Assembly: GCA_035552275.1 (NCBI GenBank)
Contig: DASZLR010000227.1
Coordinates: 1-9,890, forward strand
Length of the DNA stretch: 9,890 nucleotides
Source: DASVLX01 sp035552275
GTDB lineage: Bacteria; Actinomycetota; Actinomycetes; Mycobacteriales; Pseudonocardiaceae
Direction of reading: 5' to 3'
The translations under genes and the position numbers were made by a program. A model generated the notes under the pieces. The model searched no databases. It saw only the letters and a list, made by a program, of their open reading frames with translations, and was not told where the DNA came from. Below, in pieces: positions 1 through 6,629 of this stretch; positions within the stretch are counted from its first letter, which is position 1; the number at the start of each line of letters is the position of its first letter.

Positions 1-323
1 TGCTCGACCTCGTGCACCTTGCTGGAGCCCGACGCCGGCGCGGACATCGCCCGCCGGCTGCACAGATCCGACCGGCGTGGACTGTCCGAAGTGCTGCTCG
101 CCGTGGTTGATCTGCCGTACGCGCGGTGGTGCGGCGACACCTGTCCCCCGGGGTCTCGCCCTTCCGGTCCGGGAACCGGATCTCGTGGCGGACACGGCGC
201 GGGCAGCGATCAGTCGCGAGTGGACCCGCGACGGGACCTGAGCCCCAACGTCGGCAACGATCCCATGCTGATGGCGATAACGATGCCGACAAGTCGACGG
301 ATCGACGACCACGGAGCGAATAA
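1..323 (+). other. Coding-like fragment entering from the left edge, with a possible frameshift
   Basis: The frame starting at base 1 is open and has almost only G or C at third codon positions to about base 125. It reads LLEPDAGADIARRL and then SEVLLAVVDLPYARW. From about base 126 to 200 the G/C third-position pattern moves to another frame, which begins with a GTG at 126, reads RHLSPGVSPFRSGNRISW and stops at 321-323. This suggests either the 3' end of a gene broken by one frameshift, or two adjacent fragments. I do not recognise the protein family. From about 200 to 332 the sequence looks non-coding. A 6-bp hairpin (163-168 with 175-180, six-base loop) lies inside it, too weak to call a terminator. 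Confidence 0.3.
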
Positions 324-326
324 CAT
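321..326 (+). promoter_or_regulatory. Candidate -10 element for a leaderless transcript
   Basis: TAACAT matches the actinobacterial TANNNT -10 pattern and ends six bases before the ATG at 333, where a leaderless mRNA would begin. I find no good -35 hexamer at 16-19 bases spacing, so the call is weak. Confidence 0.3.
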
Positions 327-332
327 CGTGCG

Positions 333-581
333 ATGCGCGTTACCTATGCCAGCCTTCACGAACTGGTCGACCGACTCTCGCCGGAACAGGCCGCAGCGCT
401 GTGGACAGTCGCGCGCAATATGGCGCCAGCCGAGCCGACGACGACCGCGACACCTCAGCCGACCCGGACAATCGCTTTCGCCGGCACGCTGCCCAACCGG
501 CCCGCCAAGGAGGAGTTCGGTCCTCGAGGCGATCTGACGACCCGGGTCGCCGCCGTTGACCGGGACCAGTCTGGAAGCTGA
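333..581 (+). CDS. Small hypothetical protein (82 aa), antitoxin-like N-terminal helix
   Basis: The product is 82 residues. An amphipathic helix, SLHELVDRLSPEQAAALWTV (residues 7-26), is followed by a Pro/Thr-rich linker and a charged tail. Short actinobacterial proteins of the type HxLVDxLPxxx...A often have this layout, and some are annotated as antitoxins; assigning that role here is inference only. An in-frame stop at 321-323 rules out an upstream start. The stretch TAACAT (321-326) fits a -10 element and ends six bases before the ATG, so the mRNA could be leaderless; I see no well-spaced Shine-Dalgarno. No toxin partner is evident next to it. The gene is convergent with DUF3107, with 38 bases between the stops. 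G/C at third positions is lower than in the core genes, which leaves room for doubt. Confidence 0.5.
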   Translation: MRVTYASLHELVDRLSPEQAAALWTVARNMAPAEPTTTATPQPTRTIAFAGTLPNRPAKEEFGPRGDLTTRVAAVDRDQSGS

Positions 582-619
582 TGGATGCGGGCACCGCAGC
601 CGACCCGGACCGCGCTGGA

Positions 620-847
620 TCAGGCGCCGACGAAGCCGACCTTGCGGACGTCGGCGGGCGCGATGTCGACATAGGCGATCCTGGACACCGGAACGATCAC
701 CTTGCGGCCCTTGTCGTCCACCAGGCTCAGCACGCCCTTGGTGTCCTTGATGGCCTCAGAGACCAGCTTCTCGACCTCGTCCGGCGTCAGCGAACTCGTG
801 ACGACGAGCTCCCGCGGGCTTTCCGCGACGCCGATCTTGATCTCCAC
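620..847 (-). CDS. DUF3107 family protein (75 aa)
   Basis: This small soluble protein of 75 residues begins MEIKIGVAESPRELVV, continues with a helix (LTPDEVEKLVSEAI) and ends in a strand-rich part, VDDKGRKVIVPVSRIAYVDI. It matches the actinobacterial DUF3107 family, which includes M. tuberculosis Rv3208A (TB9.4), in length and along its whole sequence. The biochemical function is unknown. The start is GTG (845-847), supported by a GGAGG five bases upstream on the minus strand. It lies 52 bases downstream of the MiaE-like gene on the same strand, so the two may be co-transcribed. A TAATGT hexamer (886-891, minus strand) in the gap could be a separate -10, but no matching -35 is visible. Confidence 0.92.
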   Translation of the reverse strand: MEIKIGVAESPRELVVTSSLTPDEVEKLVSEAIKDTKGVLSLVDDKGRKVIVPVSRIAYVDIAPADVRKVGFVGA

Positions 848-899
848 ACTGACCTCCGGTCACAGCAGTTCGACTTCCGCCATCCACATTAGCTGGCCG

Positions 900-1574
900 T
901 CAGCCCAGGCCGAGTGCCGCCATCCGCTTGGTGTGCGACATCTGCATCCGGCGAAACAGCGCGGCGATGCCGGCCAAGTCTCCGGAGCCGGCCACGATCA
1001 GCTCGGCCAGGCCGTCCCGCTCGGCCACCGCGTACTGGGCCTGCGTCAACGCCTCACCCAACAGCCGGCGGCCCCACAGGGTCAGCCGGTCCCGGATGGT
1101 TCGGTCGTTGGCGCAGGCCGCCTTGACTTCGCGCTCAGCGAACGCCGAATGGCCTGTGTCAGCCATCACAGTCAGCACCAACCGCCCGGTCGGCTCGTCC
1201 AGCCAGCCGCCGATCTCCCGGTACAACTCGGCCGCCAAGCCGTCCCCGACATACGCCTTGACCAGCGACTCCAGCCACGATTTCGGCGCGGTGAGCGCGT
1301 GGAAATTGTCGAAGACCTTGATGAACGGCCGCATCGCGTCCGCCACCCGCACGTCGTGCTCGGCGAGGTAGCGGTCCAACATGCCGTAGTGCCCGATCTC
1401 GGCGGCGGCCATCTCGGCCAGCGCCGCGTGTCCGGCGAGGGTCGGCGCCTGCTTGGCGTCCTCGGAGAGCCGGTCGAATGCCGACAGCTCGCCGTAGGCC
1501 AACACTCCCAGCAGATCGACTACTCCCTCGGTCAGCGCCCGCGTCGCCACTGATCGCTGGTCAGCCTCACTCAT
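900..1574 (-). CDS. MiaE-like ferritin-fold diiron protein (224 aa)
   Basis: The product is a predicted four-helix-bundle protein of the MiaE_2/ferritin-like type (as in M. tuberculosis Rv3210c). Candidate iron ligands are E29 (AYGELSAF), E59 and H62 as an ExxH motif (AEIGH), E116 (AAELYREIGG), and D139 and H142 as a DxxH motif (ADTGH). That is the usual layout of a carboxylate-bridged diiron site. MiaE itself hydroxylates a modified adenosine in tRNA; whether this branch acts on tRNA is not established. The ATG at 1574 was chosen because the homologous part begins there. The open frame extends to 1796, but that extension has composition unlike a protein. There is no Shine-Dalgarno. TACGCT (1582-1587, minus strand) ends seven bases before the ATG, as in a leaderless transcript. 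The gene is divergent from the helicase. Confidence 0.85.
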   Translation of the reverse strand: MSEADQRSVATRALTEGVVDLLGVLAYGELSAFDRLSEDAKQAPTLAGHAALAEMAAAEIGHYGMLDRYLAEHDVRVADAMRPFIKVFDNFHALTAPKSWLESLVKAYVGDGLAAELYREIGGWLDEPTGRLVLTVMADTGHSAFAEREVKAACANDRTIRDRLTLWGRRLLGEALTQAQYAVAERDGLAELIVAGSGDLAGIAALFRRMQMSHTKRMAALGLG

Positions 1575-1903
1575 GTTGGGCAGCGTATCGGCCGCGCCGG
1601 CCTGTTGCCGCAGGGCGCGGGAGTCCGTGCAGGTAAACTGTCGTCGAACTCCGGCCTCGCCGCCGGGTGGCCACTGGCGACACAGACGATTCAACGGTTT
1701 CGCGTCGGTCACAGTCTGCGGCTGCGGCGGGCCGGGTGGATAACCACGGCGGCGGCCCGATAAGCCGGAGCGGCCCCGTGGAGGGTGCGCGCACACCTCG
1801 TCGGCCCCTCCCGCACGTCAGTGGCGTCGTCGCCACCGGGGTAGCGGTCGAGCGGCACGTCCGGGCAGTGCGTGCGGGCGACAAGAGAGGCGACCACCAC
1901 ACC
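1575..1903 (+). promoter_or_regulatory. Gene-free divergent interval; probable long structured leader of the helicase
   Basis: This 329-base interval separates the MiaE-like and helicase genes. The helicase frame is open through most of it, but codon use is mixed and no family similarity is visible, so I read it as untranslated. It contains a TAAACT hexamer (1634-1639), the best + strand -10 candidate, without a clear -35. It also holds a 7-bp hairpin with one bulge (1781-1799, CGCG loop) and a tight 6-bp hairpin with a 4-base loop (1821-1836, GTGGCG/CGCCAC). If TAAACT is the -10, the leader is roughly 260 bases. Helicase control through a long leader is known for E. coli deaD/csdA; here it is inference. 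Confidence 0.4.
1582..1587 (-). promoter_or_regulatory. Candidate -10 element of a leaderless promoter for the MiaE-like gene
   Basis: On the minus strand TACGCT fits TANNNT and ends seven bases before the ATG at 1574, so transcription could begin at the start codon. This would explain the lack of a ribosome-binding site. The -35 region is poor. Confidence 0.35.
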
Positions 1904-3673
1904 GTGACCAACACCACGGAAAACACCGATACCACTACCGAGACAGCCAACAGGACAGGCACCGATCCGAATCCCGATCTCGATCCGGTCCGGCTGGAAC
2001 ACAGCGAAGCCGGGCTTCCCGCGACCGACACTTCCCATCCATTGCAGGCCGGCGCCCCCGTGCAGCCGGACTCACCGACATTCGCCGAGCTGGGCGTGCA
2101 CTCGGACATCGTCCGGTCGCTGAGCGAGGCCGGCATCGTGCGGACCTTCGCCATCCAGGAACTCACCCTGCCGATCGCGCTCGCCGGCGACGACGTGATC
2201 GGCCAGGCCCGCACCGGCATGGGCAAGACGCTCGGCTTCGGTGTGCCGCTGTTGCAGCGGATCGAGGTGCCCGGCGATGGCACCCCGCAGGCGCTCGTCG
2301 TGGTGCCCACCCGCGAGCTGTGCCTCCAGGTGAGCCACGACATCACCGACGCCGGCAAGTACCTCGGCGTGCGCGTCGCGACCATCTACGGCGGCCGGCC
2401 GTACGAACCGCAGATCGCCGCCCTGAAGTCCGGCGTCGATCTGGTGGTCGGCACCCCCGGCCGGCTGCTCGACCTGGCCGAGCAGCGGCACCTGGTGCTG
2501 GGCAAGATTCGCGGCCTGGTGCTGGACGAGGCCGACGAGATGCTCGACCTCGGCTTCCTGCCGGACGTCGAGCGCATCCTGCGGATGGTTCCCGACCAGC
2601 GCCAGACGATGCTGTTCTCGGCCACGATGCCCGGCCCGATCATCACCATGGCCCGCACCTTCCTCAACCGCCCGACGCACATCCGGGCCGAGGAGCACGA
2701 CGCCGGGGCGATTCACGAGCGCACCACCCAGTTCGTCTACCGGGCGCACGCGCTGGACAAGATGGAACTGCTGGCCCGGATGTTGCAGGTCAAGGACCGC
2801 GGCCTGACGATGATCTTCACCCGCACCAAGCGGACCGCGCAGAAGGTCGCCGACGACCTCACCGAGCGCGGCTTCGCGGCCGCCGCGGTGCACGGCGATC
2901 TCGGCCAGGGCGCGCGGGAGCAGGCGTTGCGGGCGTTCCGCGCCGGCAAGGTCGACGTGCTGGTGGCCACCGATGTGGCTGCCCGCGGCATCGATGTCGA
3001 GGGCGTCACGCACGTGATCAACTACCAGTGCCCGGAGGATGAGAAGACCTACGTGCACCGGATCGGCCGCACCGGCCGGGCCGGCCGCACCGGCGTGGCG
3101 ATCACCCTGGTCGACTGGGACGAGACTCCGCGCTGGAAGCTGATCGACACCGCCCTCAACCTGGGCCTCGCCGAGCCGGCGGAAACCTACTCGACATCCG
3201 ATCACCTGTTCACCGATCTGGGCATCCCCACTGACGTGACCGGTCGGCTGCCGCTGGGCCAGCGCAAGCGGGCCGGGCTGTCGGCCGAGATGGAAGAGGA
3301 CCTGACCGGCGGGAAGCCGCCGCGTGGCCGGGGCAACCGGCGTGGCGGACGGCCCGAACGGTCATCCGGGCGTTCGGAGCGGGCCAGCCGGCCGGAGCGC
3401 GCGGCCGAGCCGGCCGCGGGCGAGTCGACTGGCGCCGGCCGGTCACGGCCGCGCCGTCGGACCCGACGGGGCGCCGGTGGCGGTGGCTCAGCCGGCGGTG
3501 ACGCGCCCCAGCAGGAGACGCGGGCCGAGCAGGCGCCAGCCGACCGCGAGCAGGGCGAGCGTCCGGCCAAGCGGCGGCGCCGGCGGCGTGGACCGGGTAA
3601 TAGCACGGGGGCCGGCACCGGAGCGGGCGCTCGCGCTGAGGCATCCGCCGAGCGTCCGGCCGACGAGGGCTGA
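1904..3673 (+). CDS. rhlE: DEAD-box ATP-dependent RNA helicase, RhlE type (589 aa)
   Basis: This is an ATP-dependent RNA-unwinding enzyme of the cytoplasm. Numbered from the GTG at 1904, every core motif is present: the Q motif (Phe60, Gln85), Walker A ARTGMGKT (102-109), PTREL (135-139), TPGR (184-187), DEAD (208-211), SAT (239-241), FTRTK (305-309), VATDVAARGIDV (354-365) and HRIGRTGRAGRTG (385-397). After about residue 460 comes a disordered, basic Arg/Gly-rich tail with RRRRR runs, typical of RNA-binding tails in helicases of cold adaptation, ribosome assembly or RNA decay. The GTG at 1904 follows AGAGAGG with a 13-base gap. Upstream in-frame codons to 1667 are probably leader. It corresponds to M. 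tuberculosis Rv3211 (rhlE) by sequence type and neighbours. The Asp/Thr-rich first 55 residues are low-complexity. Confidence 0.95.
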   Translation: MTNTTENTDTTTETANRTGTDPNPDLDPVRLEHSEAGLPATDTSHPLQAGAPVQPDSPTFAELGVHSDIVRSLSEAGIVRTFAIQELTLPIALAGDDVIGQARTGMGKTLGFGVPLLQRIEVPGDGTPQALVVVPTRELCLQVSHDITDAGKYLGVRVATIYGGRPYEPQIAALKSGVDLVVGTPGRLLDLAEQRHLVLGKIRGLVLDEADEMLDLGFLPDVERILRMVPDQRQTMLFSATMPGPIITMARTFLNRPTHIRAEEHDAGAIHERTTQFVYRAHALDKMELLARMLQVKDRGLTMIFTRTKRTAQKVADDLTERGFAAAAVHGDLGQGAREQALRAFRAGKVDVLVATDVAARGIDVEGVTHVINYQCPEDEKTYVHRIGRTGRAGRTGVAITLVDWDETPRWKLIDTALNLGLAEPAETYSTSDHLFTDLGIPTDVTGRLPLGQRKRAGLSAEMEEDLTGGKPPRGRGNRRGGRPERSSGRSERASRPERAAEPAAGESTGAGRSRPRRRTRRGAGGGGSAGGDAPQQETRAEQAPADREQGERPAKRRRRRRGPGNSTGAGTGAGARAEASAERPADEG

Positions 3674-3701
3674 CGGCACTGACGGGGGCCGACGAGGGCT
3701 G
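3658..3701 (+). repeat. 15-bp direct repeat spanning the helicase stop codon
   Basis: GGCCGACGAGGGCTG occurs at 3658-3672 and again at 3687-3701, 29 bases apart. The first copy overlaps the last helicase codons and most of the TGA; the second is non-coding and abuts the hairpin that follows. It is probably the trace of a short tandem duplication at the gene's 3' end. Confidence 0.7.
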
Positions 3702-3737
3702 GTGAGATCGCGGAGGGGACACTTCGATCTCACCGGC
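3698..3737 (+). terminator. Strong hairpin after the helicase gene (13-bp stem)
   Basis: GGTGAGATCG (3701-3710) is perfectly inverted at 3725-3734, with a 14-base loop. The stem extends outward through a G-U pair and two G-C pairs to 3698 and 3737. It lies 24 bases after the helicase stop. There is no T-run, which is common for actinobacterial terminators. Because the right arm overlaps the -35 candidate of the next gene, it could instead, or also, be an operator. Confidence 0.55.
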
Positions 3738-3750
3738 GAGGCGCTAGGCT
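3723..3750 (+). promoter_or_regulatory. Candidate promoter of the beta-propeller gene
   Basis: TTCGAT (3723-3728) and TAGGCT (3745-3750) are 16 bases apart and resemble -35 and -10 elements of a primary actinobacterial sigma factor. A start near 3757 would give a leader of about 38 bases containing GAGGG before the GTG at 3796. The -35 lies inside the right arm of the preceding inverted repeat. Confidence 0.4.
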
Positions 3751-3795
3751 CCGGCACCAGTGTCGACAGCAGCCGAACAGCGAGGGACCGCGACC

Positions 3796-5097
3796 GTGCC
3801 CGGAACGGAGACCGCCACCCAAGGGGCCGAACAGGGCTCTGGCCGGCCGGCAGTGCCGGGACAGTCACCGGTTCGCCGGCGCGGTCGCGTTCCGTTCCAC
3901 CGTCCGGTCGACTACCTGATCGCGGTGTTCGTCCTGGTGGCCTCGCTGGTCACCAGCATCACGCTGTGGCAGCGCAGTGACAGCCACAACACCACGCTGG
4001 ACACCGGCCCGGCCGCGGTCGCCCAGCCGGCCCAGCCGACGGCGTTCCCGCCCTCGCTGTTCGAGGCCTGGGAGCGGCCCAGCGACGCGACCCAGGTCCC
4101 GGTCGTGGCCGGGCCGACGGTGGTGACCGCCAACGGCGGCGCGGTGATCGGGCGCGATCCGATCACCGGCGACCAGCGTTGGAGCTACACCCGCGACCTG
4201 CCGCTGTGCACGGTGTCGGCGGCCTGGAACTACGTGCTGGCGGTCTACCAGCGCAGCGGCTGCAACGAGGTCACCGCGCTCGACGACACCACCGGCGCGC
4301 GTGGACCGCAGCGCAACGGCGACGCCCAGCCGGGCGCCGAGTTGGTGGCCGACGGCACCTACGTCACCACCACCGGCCCGACCTTGCTGGACACCTGGCG
4401 CTCGGACCTGGTGCAGACCATGCAGTACGGCAAGGTGCCGGACTTCCAGAACCCGAACCGGCAGCCGTACCAGGACTGTGTGAACGGATCCGTGGCGGCG
4501 TCCTCCGGTCAGGTCGGCGTGATCCAACGCTGCCCGAATGATTCCGGCGACCGGTTGACCGTCTACAAATCGTCCAACTCGCAGGGAAACGCGGACACGC
4601 CGCAGTTGACGTTCAGCATCCTGGTCGGTGCGCACGGCGCCCGGCTGGTCGCGCTGAACAGCCAGTACGCGGCCGTGGTGCTGCCCGATCCCAGCCGGCT
4701 GGCGGTGTTCAACGCGAGCAATGGCGCGCTGGTCAAGCAGTATTCGCTGGATCTGCCGGCGGCCGACCTGGCCGGCGACCCGCCGCATCTGGTGGTGCCG
4801 ACGCAGGTCGGCCCCGACTCGGTGTACTGGTTCACCGGCTCGTCCACCGTAGCGCTGTCCACAACCGACTTTCATCCACAGTGGACTGTCAACGACACGC
4901 TCGGCGCGGGCACCGAGTTCGCCGGCCGGTATCTCGCGCCGGTGCCGAACGCGTTGTTGGTGCTGGACCTGAACACCGGCGCCAAGGTCGGCGAGATCGG
5001 CGTGGACCGACACGGCTACACCGGCGCGGTGGCGATGGCCGCCCTCGGCCCGGTCGTCTTCGAGCAGCGCGGCAACACCCTCGCCGCACTCCGCTGA
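3796..5097 (+). CDS. Membrane-anchored PQQ-like beta-propeller protein (433 aa)
   Basis: A short basic N-terminus (RRRGR near 28-32) precedes one transmembrane segment at about 40-58 (YLIAVFVLVASLVTSITLW). The rest should therefore face outside. It carries blade-like repeats with G-D/N-W and TG turns, such as DPITGDQRWSY, NASNGALVKQYSL and LNTGAKVGEIGV, ending FEQRGNTLAALR, as in PQQ-like propellers. Four cysteines (about 138, 156, 228, 246) could form two disulfides. No enzymatic residues can be named, so a binding or scaffold role is as likely as catalysis. It matches the Rv3212 type by layout and position after the helicase. I chose the GTG at 3796 because GAGGG lies nine bases upstream; the GTG at 3760 is an alternative adding 12 residues. 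Confidence 0.85.
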   Translation: MPGTETATQGAEQGSGRPAVPGQSPVRRRGRVPFHRPVDYLIAVFVLVASLVTSITLWQRSDSHNTTLDTGPAAVAQPAQPTAFPPSLFEAWERPSDATQVPVVAGPTVVTANGGAVIGRDPITGDQRWSYTRDLPLCTVSAAWNYVLAVYQRSGCNEVTALDDTTGARGPQRNGDAQPGAELVADGTYVTTTGPTLLDTWRSDLVQTMQYGKVPDFQNPNRQPYQDCVNGSVAASSGQVGVIQRCPNDSGDRLTVYKSSNSQGNADTPQLTFSILVGAHGARLVALNSQYAAVVLPDPSRLAVFNASNGALVKQYSLDLPAADLAGDPPHLVVPTQVGPDSVYWFTGSSTVALSTTDFHPQWTVNDTLGAGTEFAGRYLAPVPNALLVLDLNTGAKVGEIGVDRHGYTGAVAMAALGPVVFEQRGNTLAALR

Positions 5098-5106
5098 CGG
5101 CACCAC

Positions 5107-5175
5107 TGACGTGGCCGCCGACGTGATCGTTGACGTGATTGACGTGAGCCGGACATGAGGCAGACTCTGACGTCG
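5107..5175 (+). repeat. Cluster of five GACGT-core motifs before the hydrolase gene
   Basis: GACGT begins at 5108, 5120, 5132, 5141 and 5169. Four of the copies read GACGTG; two are the identical 9-mer TTGACGTGA (5130-5138 and 5139-5147), directly adjacent. The first three are 12 bases apart. The cluster fills the 77-base gap between the propeller and hydrolase genes. It may be an operator array or a relic of short tandem duplication. The TTGACG at 5139-5144 could also act as a -35, but the -10 that would match it (CAGACT, 5161-5166) is poor. Confidence 0.5.
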
Positions 5176-6110
5176 TGAGCACCGCATCGGCAGCGCCGTC
5201 CCAGTTGAGTCCGCACGGCGCCACGCGCGTCGACCTGCCGGGGCGGTACGGCCCGATCGCGGCGCTGCGCATCCCACCGAGCACCGGGCCGAGCACGCCG
5301 CCGATGGCTGGGGCGCAGACCTCCGATCCGGCCGCGATCGCGCTGCTGCTGCCCGGTTTCACCGGCTCGAAGGAGGACTTCGCGCCCCTGCTGGACCGGA
5401 TCGCGGACGCCGGCATCGAGCCGATCGCGATCGACCTGCCCGGCCAGTACGAGTCACCCGGCCCGGACAGCCCAGATGACGAGGACGCCTACCTGCCCGA
5501 GTCGCTGGGCCAGGTGATCGCCGAGCTGATCGGCAAGCTCGCCGCCGACGGCCGGCCGGTGCTGGTCCTCGGCCACTCCTACGGCGGGCTGGTGGCCCGC
5601 GGCGCCGTGCTGGCCGGCGCGTCCATCGTCGGGCTCACCCTGATGGACTCCGGACCGGGCGAGCTGCCGGCCGGCCGCCAGCGGTCCACCCTGGACCTCG
5701 GCGAGCCGTACCTGCGCGAGCACGGGGTCGAGGCCGCCCAACTGCTGCGCGAGCAACTGGACGCCGGCGATCCGGCGTGGATGGGCAAACCCGAGGAACT
5801 GCGCGACTTCTTCCGCGAGCGGTTCGTCCGCTCGACGGCGGCCGGCCTCCTGGGCATGAGCCGTGGCCTGCGCGGCGAACCGGATCGGGTGGCGAAGCTG
5901 GCCCGCGCGATGCGGTCGCTGAAAGCGCCGTGCCTGGTGGTCTGCGGAGTGGCCGACGACGCCTGGCCGGTGGCCGCGCAGCGGGACATGGCCGAGCGGC
6001 TGGACGCCGATTTCGCCGTGGTGGCGAACGCCGGCCACGCGCCGAACACCGAGAATCCGGACGAGCTGCTGGCGACCTTGCTGCCCACCTGGCACACCTG
6101 GCTACGGTGA
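5175..6110 (+). CDS. Alpha/beta hydrolase (311 aa)
   Basis: This is an alpha/beta-hydrolase-fold enzyme with a full predicted catalytic triad: Ser135 in GHSYGG (133-138), Asp261 in GVADDAWP (258-265) and His288 in NAGHAPN (285-291). The oxyanion-hole segment is LLLPGFTGSKEDF (57-69). A helical cap region lies around 165-250. There is no signal peptide or membrane helix, so it is probably cytoplasmic. The substrate cannot be read from sequence; esterase, lipase-like or similar small-molecule hydrolysis is possible. The start is GTG at 5175 with GAGG 14 bases upstream, which is rather far. It follows the propeller gene by 77 bases on the same strand and is convergent with the next gene, 27 bases between stops. 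Confidence 0.9.
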   Translation: MSTASAAPSQLSPHGATRVDLPGRYGPIAALRIPPSTGPSTPPMAGAQTSDPAAIALLLPGFTGSKEDFAPLLDRIADAGIEPIAIDLPGQYESPGPDSPDDEDAYLPESLGQVIAELIGKLAADGRPVLVLGHSYGGLVARGAVLAGASIVGLTLMDSGPGELPAGRQRSTLDLGEPYLREHGVEAAQLLREQLDAGDPAWMGKPEELRDFFRERFVRSTAAGLLGMSRGLRGEPDRVAKLARAMRSLKAPCLVVCGVADDAWPVAAQRDMAERLDADFAVVANAGHAPNTENPDELLATLLPTWHTWLR

Positions 6111-6132
6111 CGCGGCTGTTCGGGAAGCCGCG
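6111..6132. terminator. Hairpin between convergent genes
   Basis: CGCGGCT (6111-6117) is perfectly inverted as AGCCGCG (6126-6132) with an eight-base loop. It fills most of the 27-base gap between the stops of the hydrolase (+) and the small membrane protein (-), so it could end transcription from both sides. There is no T-run on either side. Confidence 0.5.
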
Positions 6133-6137
6133 AAAGT

Positions 6138-6629
6138 CTAGGAATACCAGAAGAACCAGAGCAACAGACCGGTGATCAGCCCGACGCCGGCGGCGGCACT
6201 CCACCGCACTCGCCCAGTGCGCCGGTCCACGAACCGCTGCAGCACCACGGCCGCCGCCGCTGCCGCCGCGTGCGCGCTCAGGGTGAGCACGCCCGGCCCC
6301 GGCATGTCGTGCGCGGCGCTGTACACCTGCGCGCCGATCATCACCAATGCCAGCACACACAGCCCGCCGGTGAGTATTCCAGCCAGCCAGGCCAACGGGG
6401 TCTGCCGTACTGACCTGGCTGGCCGCTGGAACGGCTCAGCCGGCCCTGCTGGTTCGCCTGGCCGCCGGGCGTCGACGCGCGGGATCTCGGCCGTGGGCCG
6501 GGACATCCAGTCCGGCTGAACGCCCCGACCCCAGTCACCCTGGCGCGGCCATGGCGGCTGCGGCGGCCCGCCCATGGCGCGCTGCTCGCGAATCGCGCGG
6601 GGCGTCCGGGGCGCTGAGGGCTCGGTCAT
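6138..6629 (-). CDS. Proline-rich membrane protein with three helices (163 aa)
   Basis: I do not recognise the family. The first 77 residues are hydrophilic and rich in Pro and Arg (for example GGPPQPPWPRQGDWGRG), likely disordered and cytoplasmic. Three hydrophobic segments follow at about 80-102, 113-134 and 143-162, the last ending at the C-terminus (LLLWFFWYS). No catalytic or binding motif is visible. The ATG at 6629 has GGAG eight bases upstream, inside the preceding 17-bp repeat copy. Its start region is itself the fourth repeat copy, but with GGAG changed to CGAG. It lies downstream of the nuclease gene on the same strand and is linked to it by a chain of ATGA stop/start overlaps, so its translation probably depends on ribosomes arriving from the nuclease gene. 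Confidence 0.75.
   Translation of the reverse strand: MTEPSAPRTPRAIREQRAMGGPPQPPWPRQGDWGRGVQPDWMSRPTAEIPRVDARRPGEPAGPAEPFQRPARSVRQTPLAWLAGILTGGLCVLALVMIGAQVYSAAHDMPGPGVLTLSAHAAAAAAAVVLQRFVDRRTGRVRWSAAAGVGLITGLLLWFFWYS

Noticed and set aside
163..180. Hairpin TCCGGT/ACCGGA as a terminator
   Set aside because: The stem is only 6 bp, there is no T-run and it does not follow a convincing stop codon.
1575..1796. N-terminal extension of the MiaE-like protein to 1796
   Set aside because: The added 74 residues look like translated non-coding sequence, and the homologous part begins at the ATG at 1574.
1667..1903. Helicase start at 1667
   Set aside because: Codon use is mixed, no family similarity is visible, and a GTG with an upstream AGAGAGG lies at 1904.
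2072..3205. Long minus-strand open frame of 377 codons
   Set aside because: It lies wholly opposite the helicase motifs and has the low-complexity look of an antisense shadow in GC-rich DNA.
3865..5277. Long minus-strand open frame of 470 codons
   Set aside because: It is antisense to the propeller gene, is rich in Arg, Gly and His, and has no recognisable domain.
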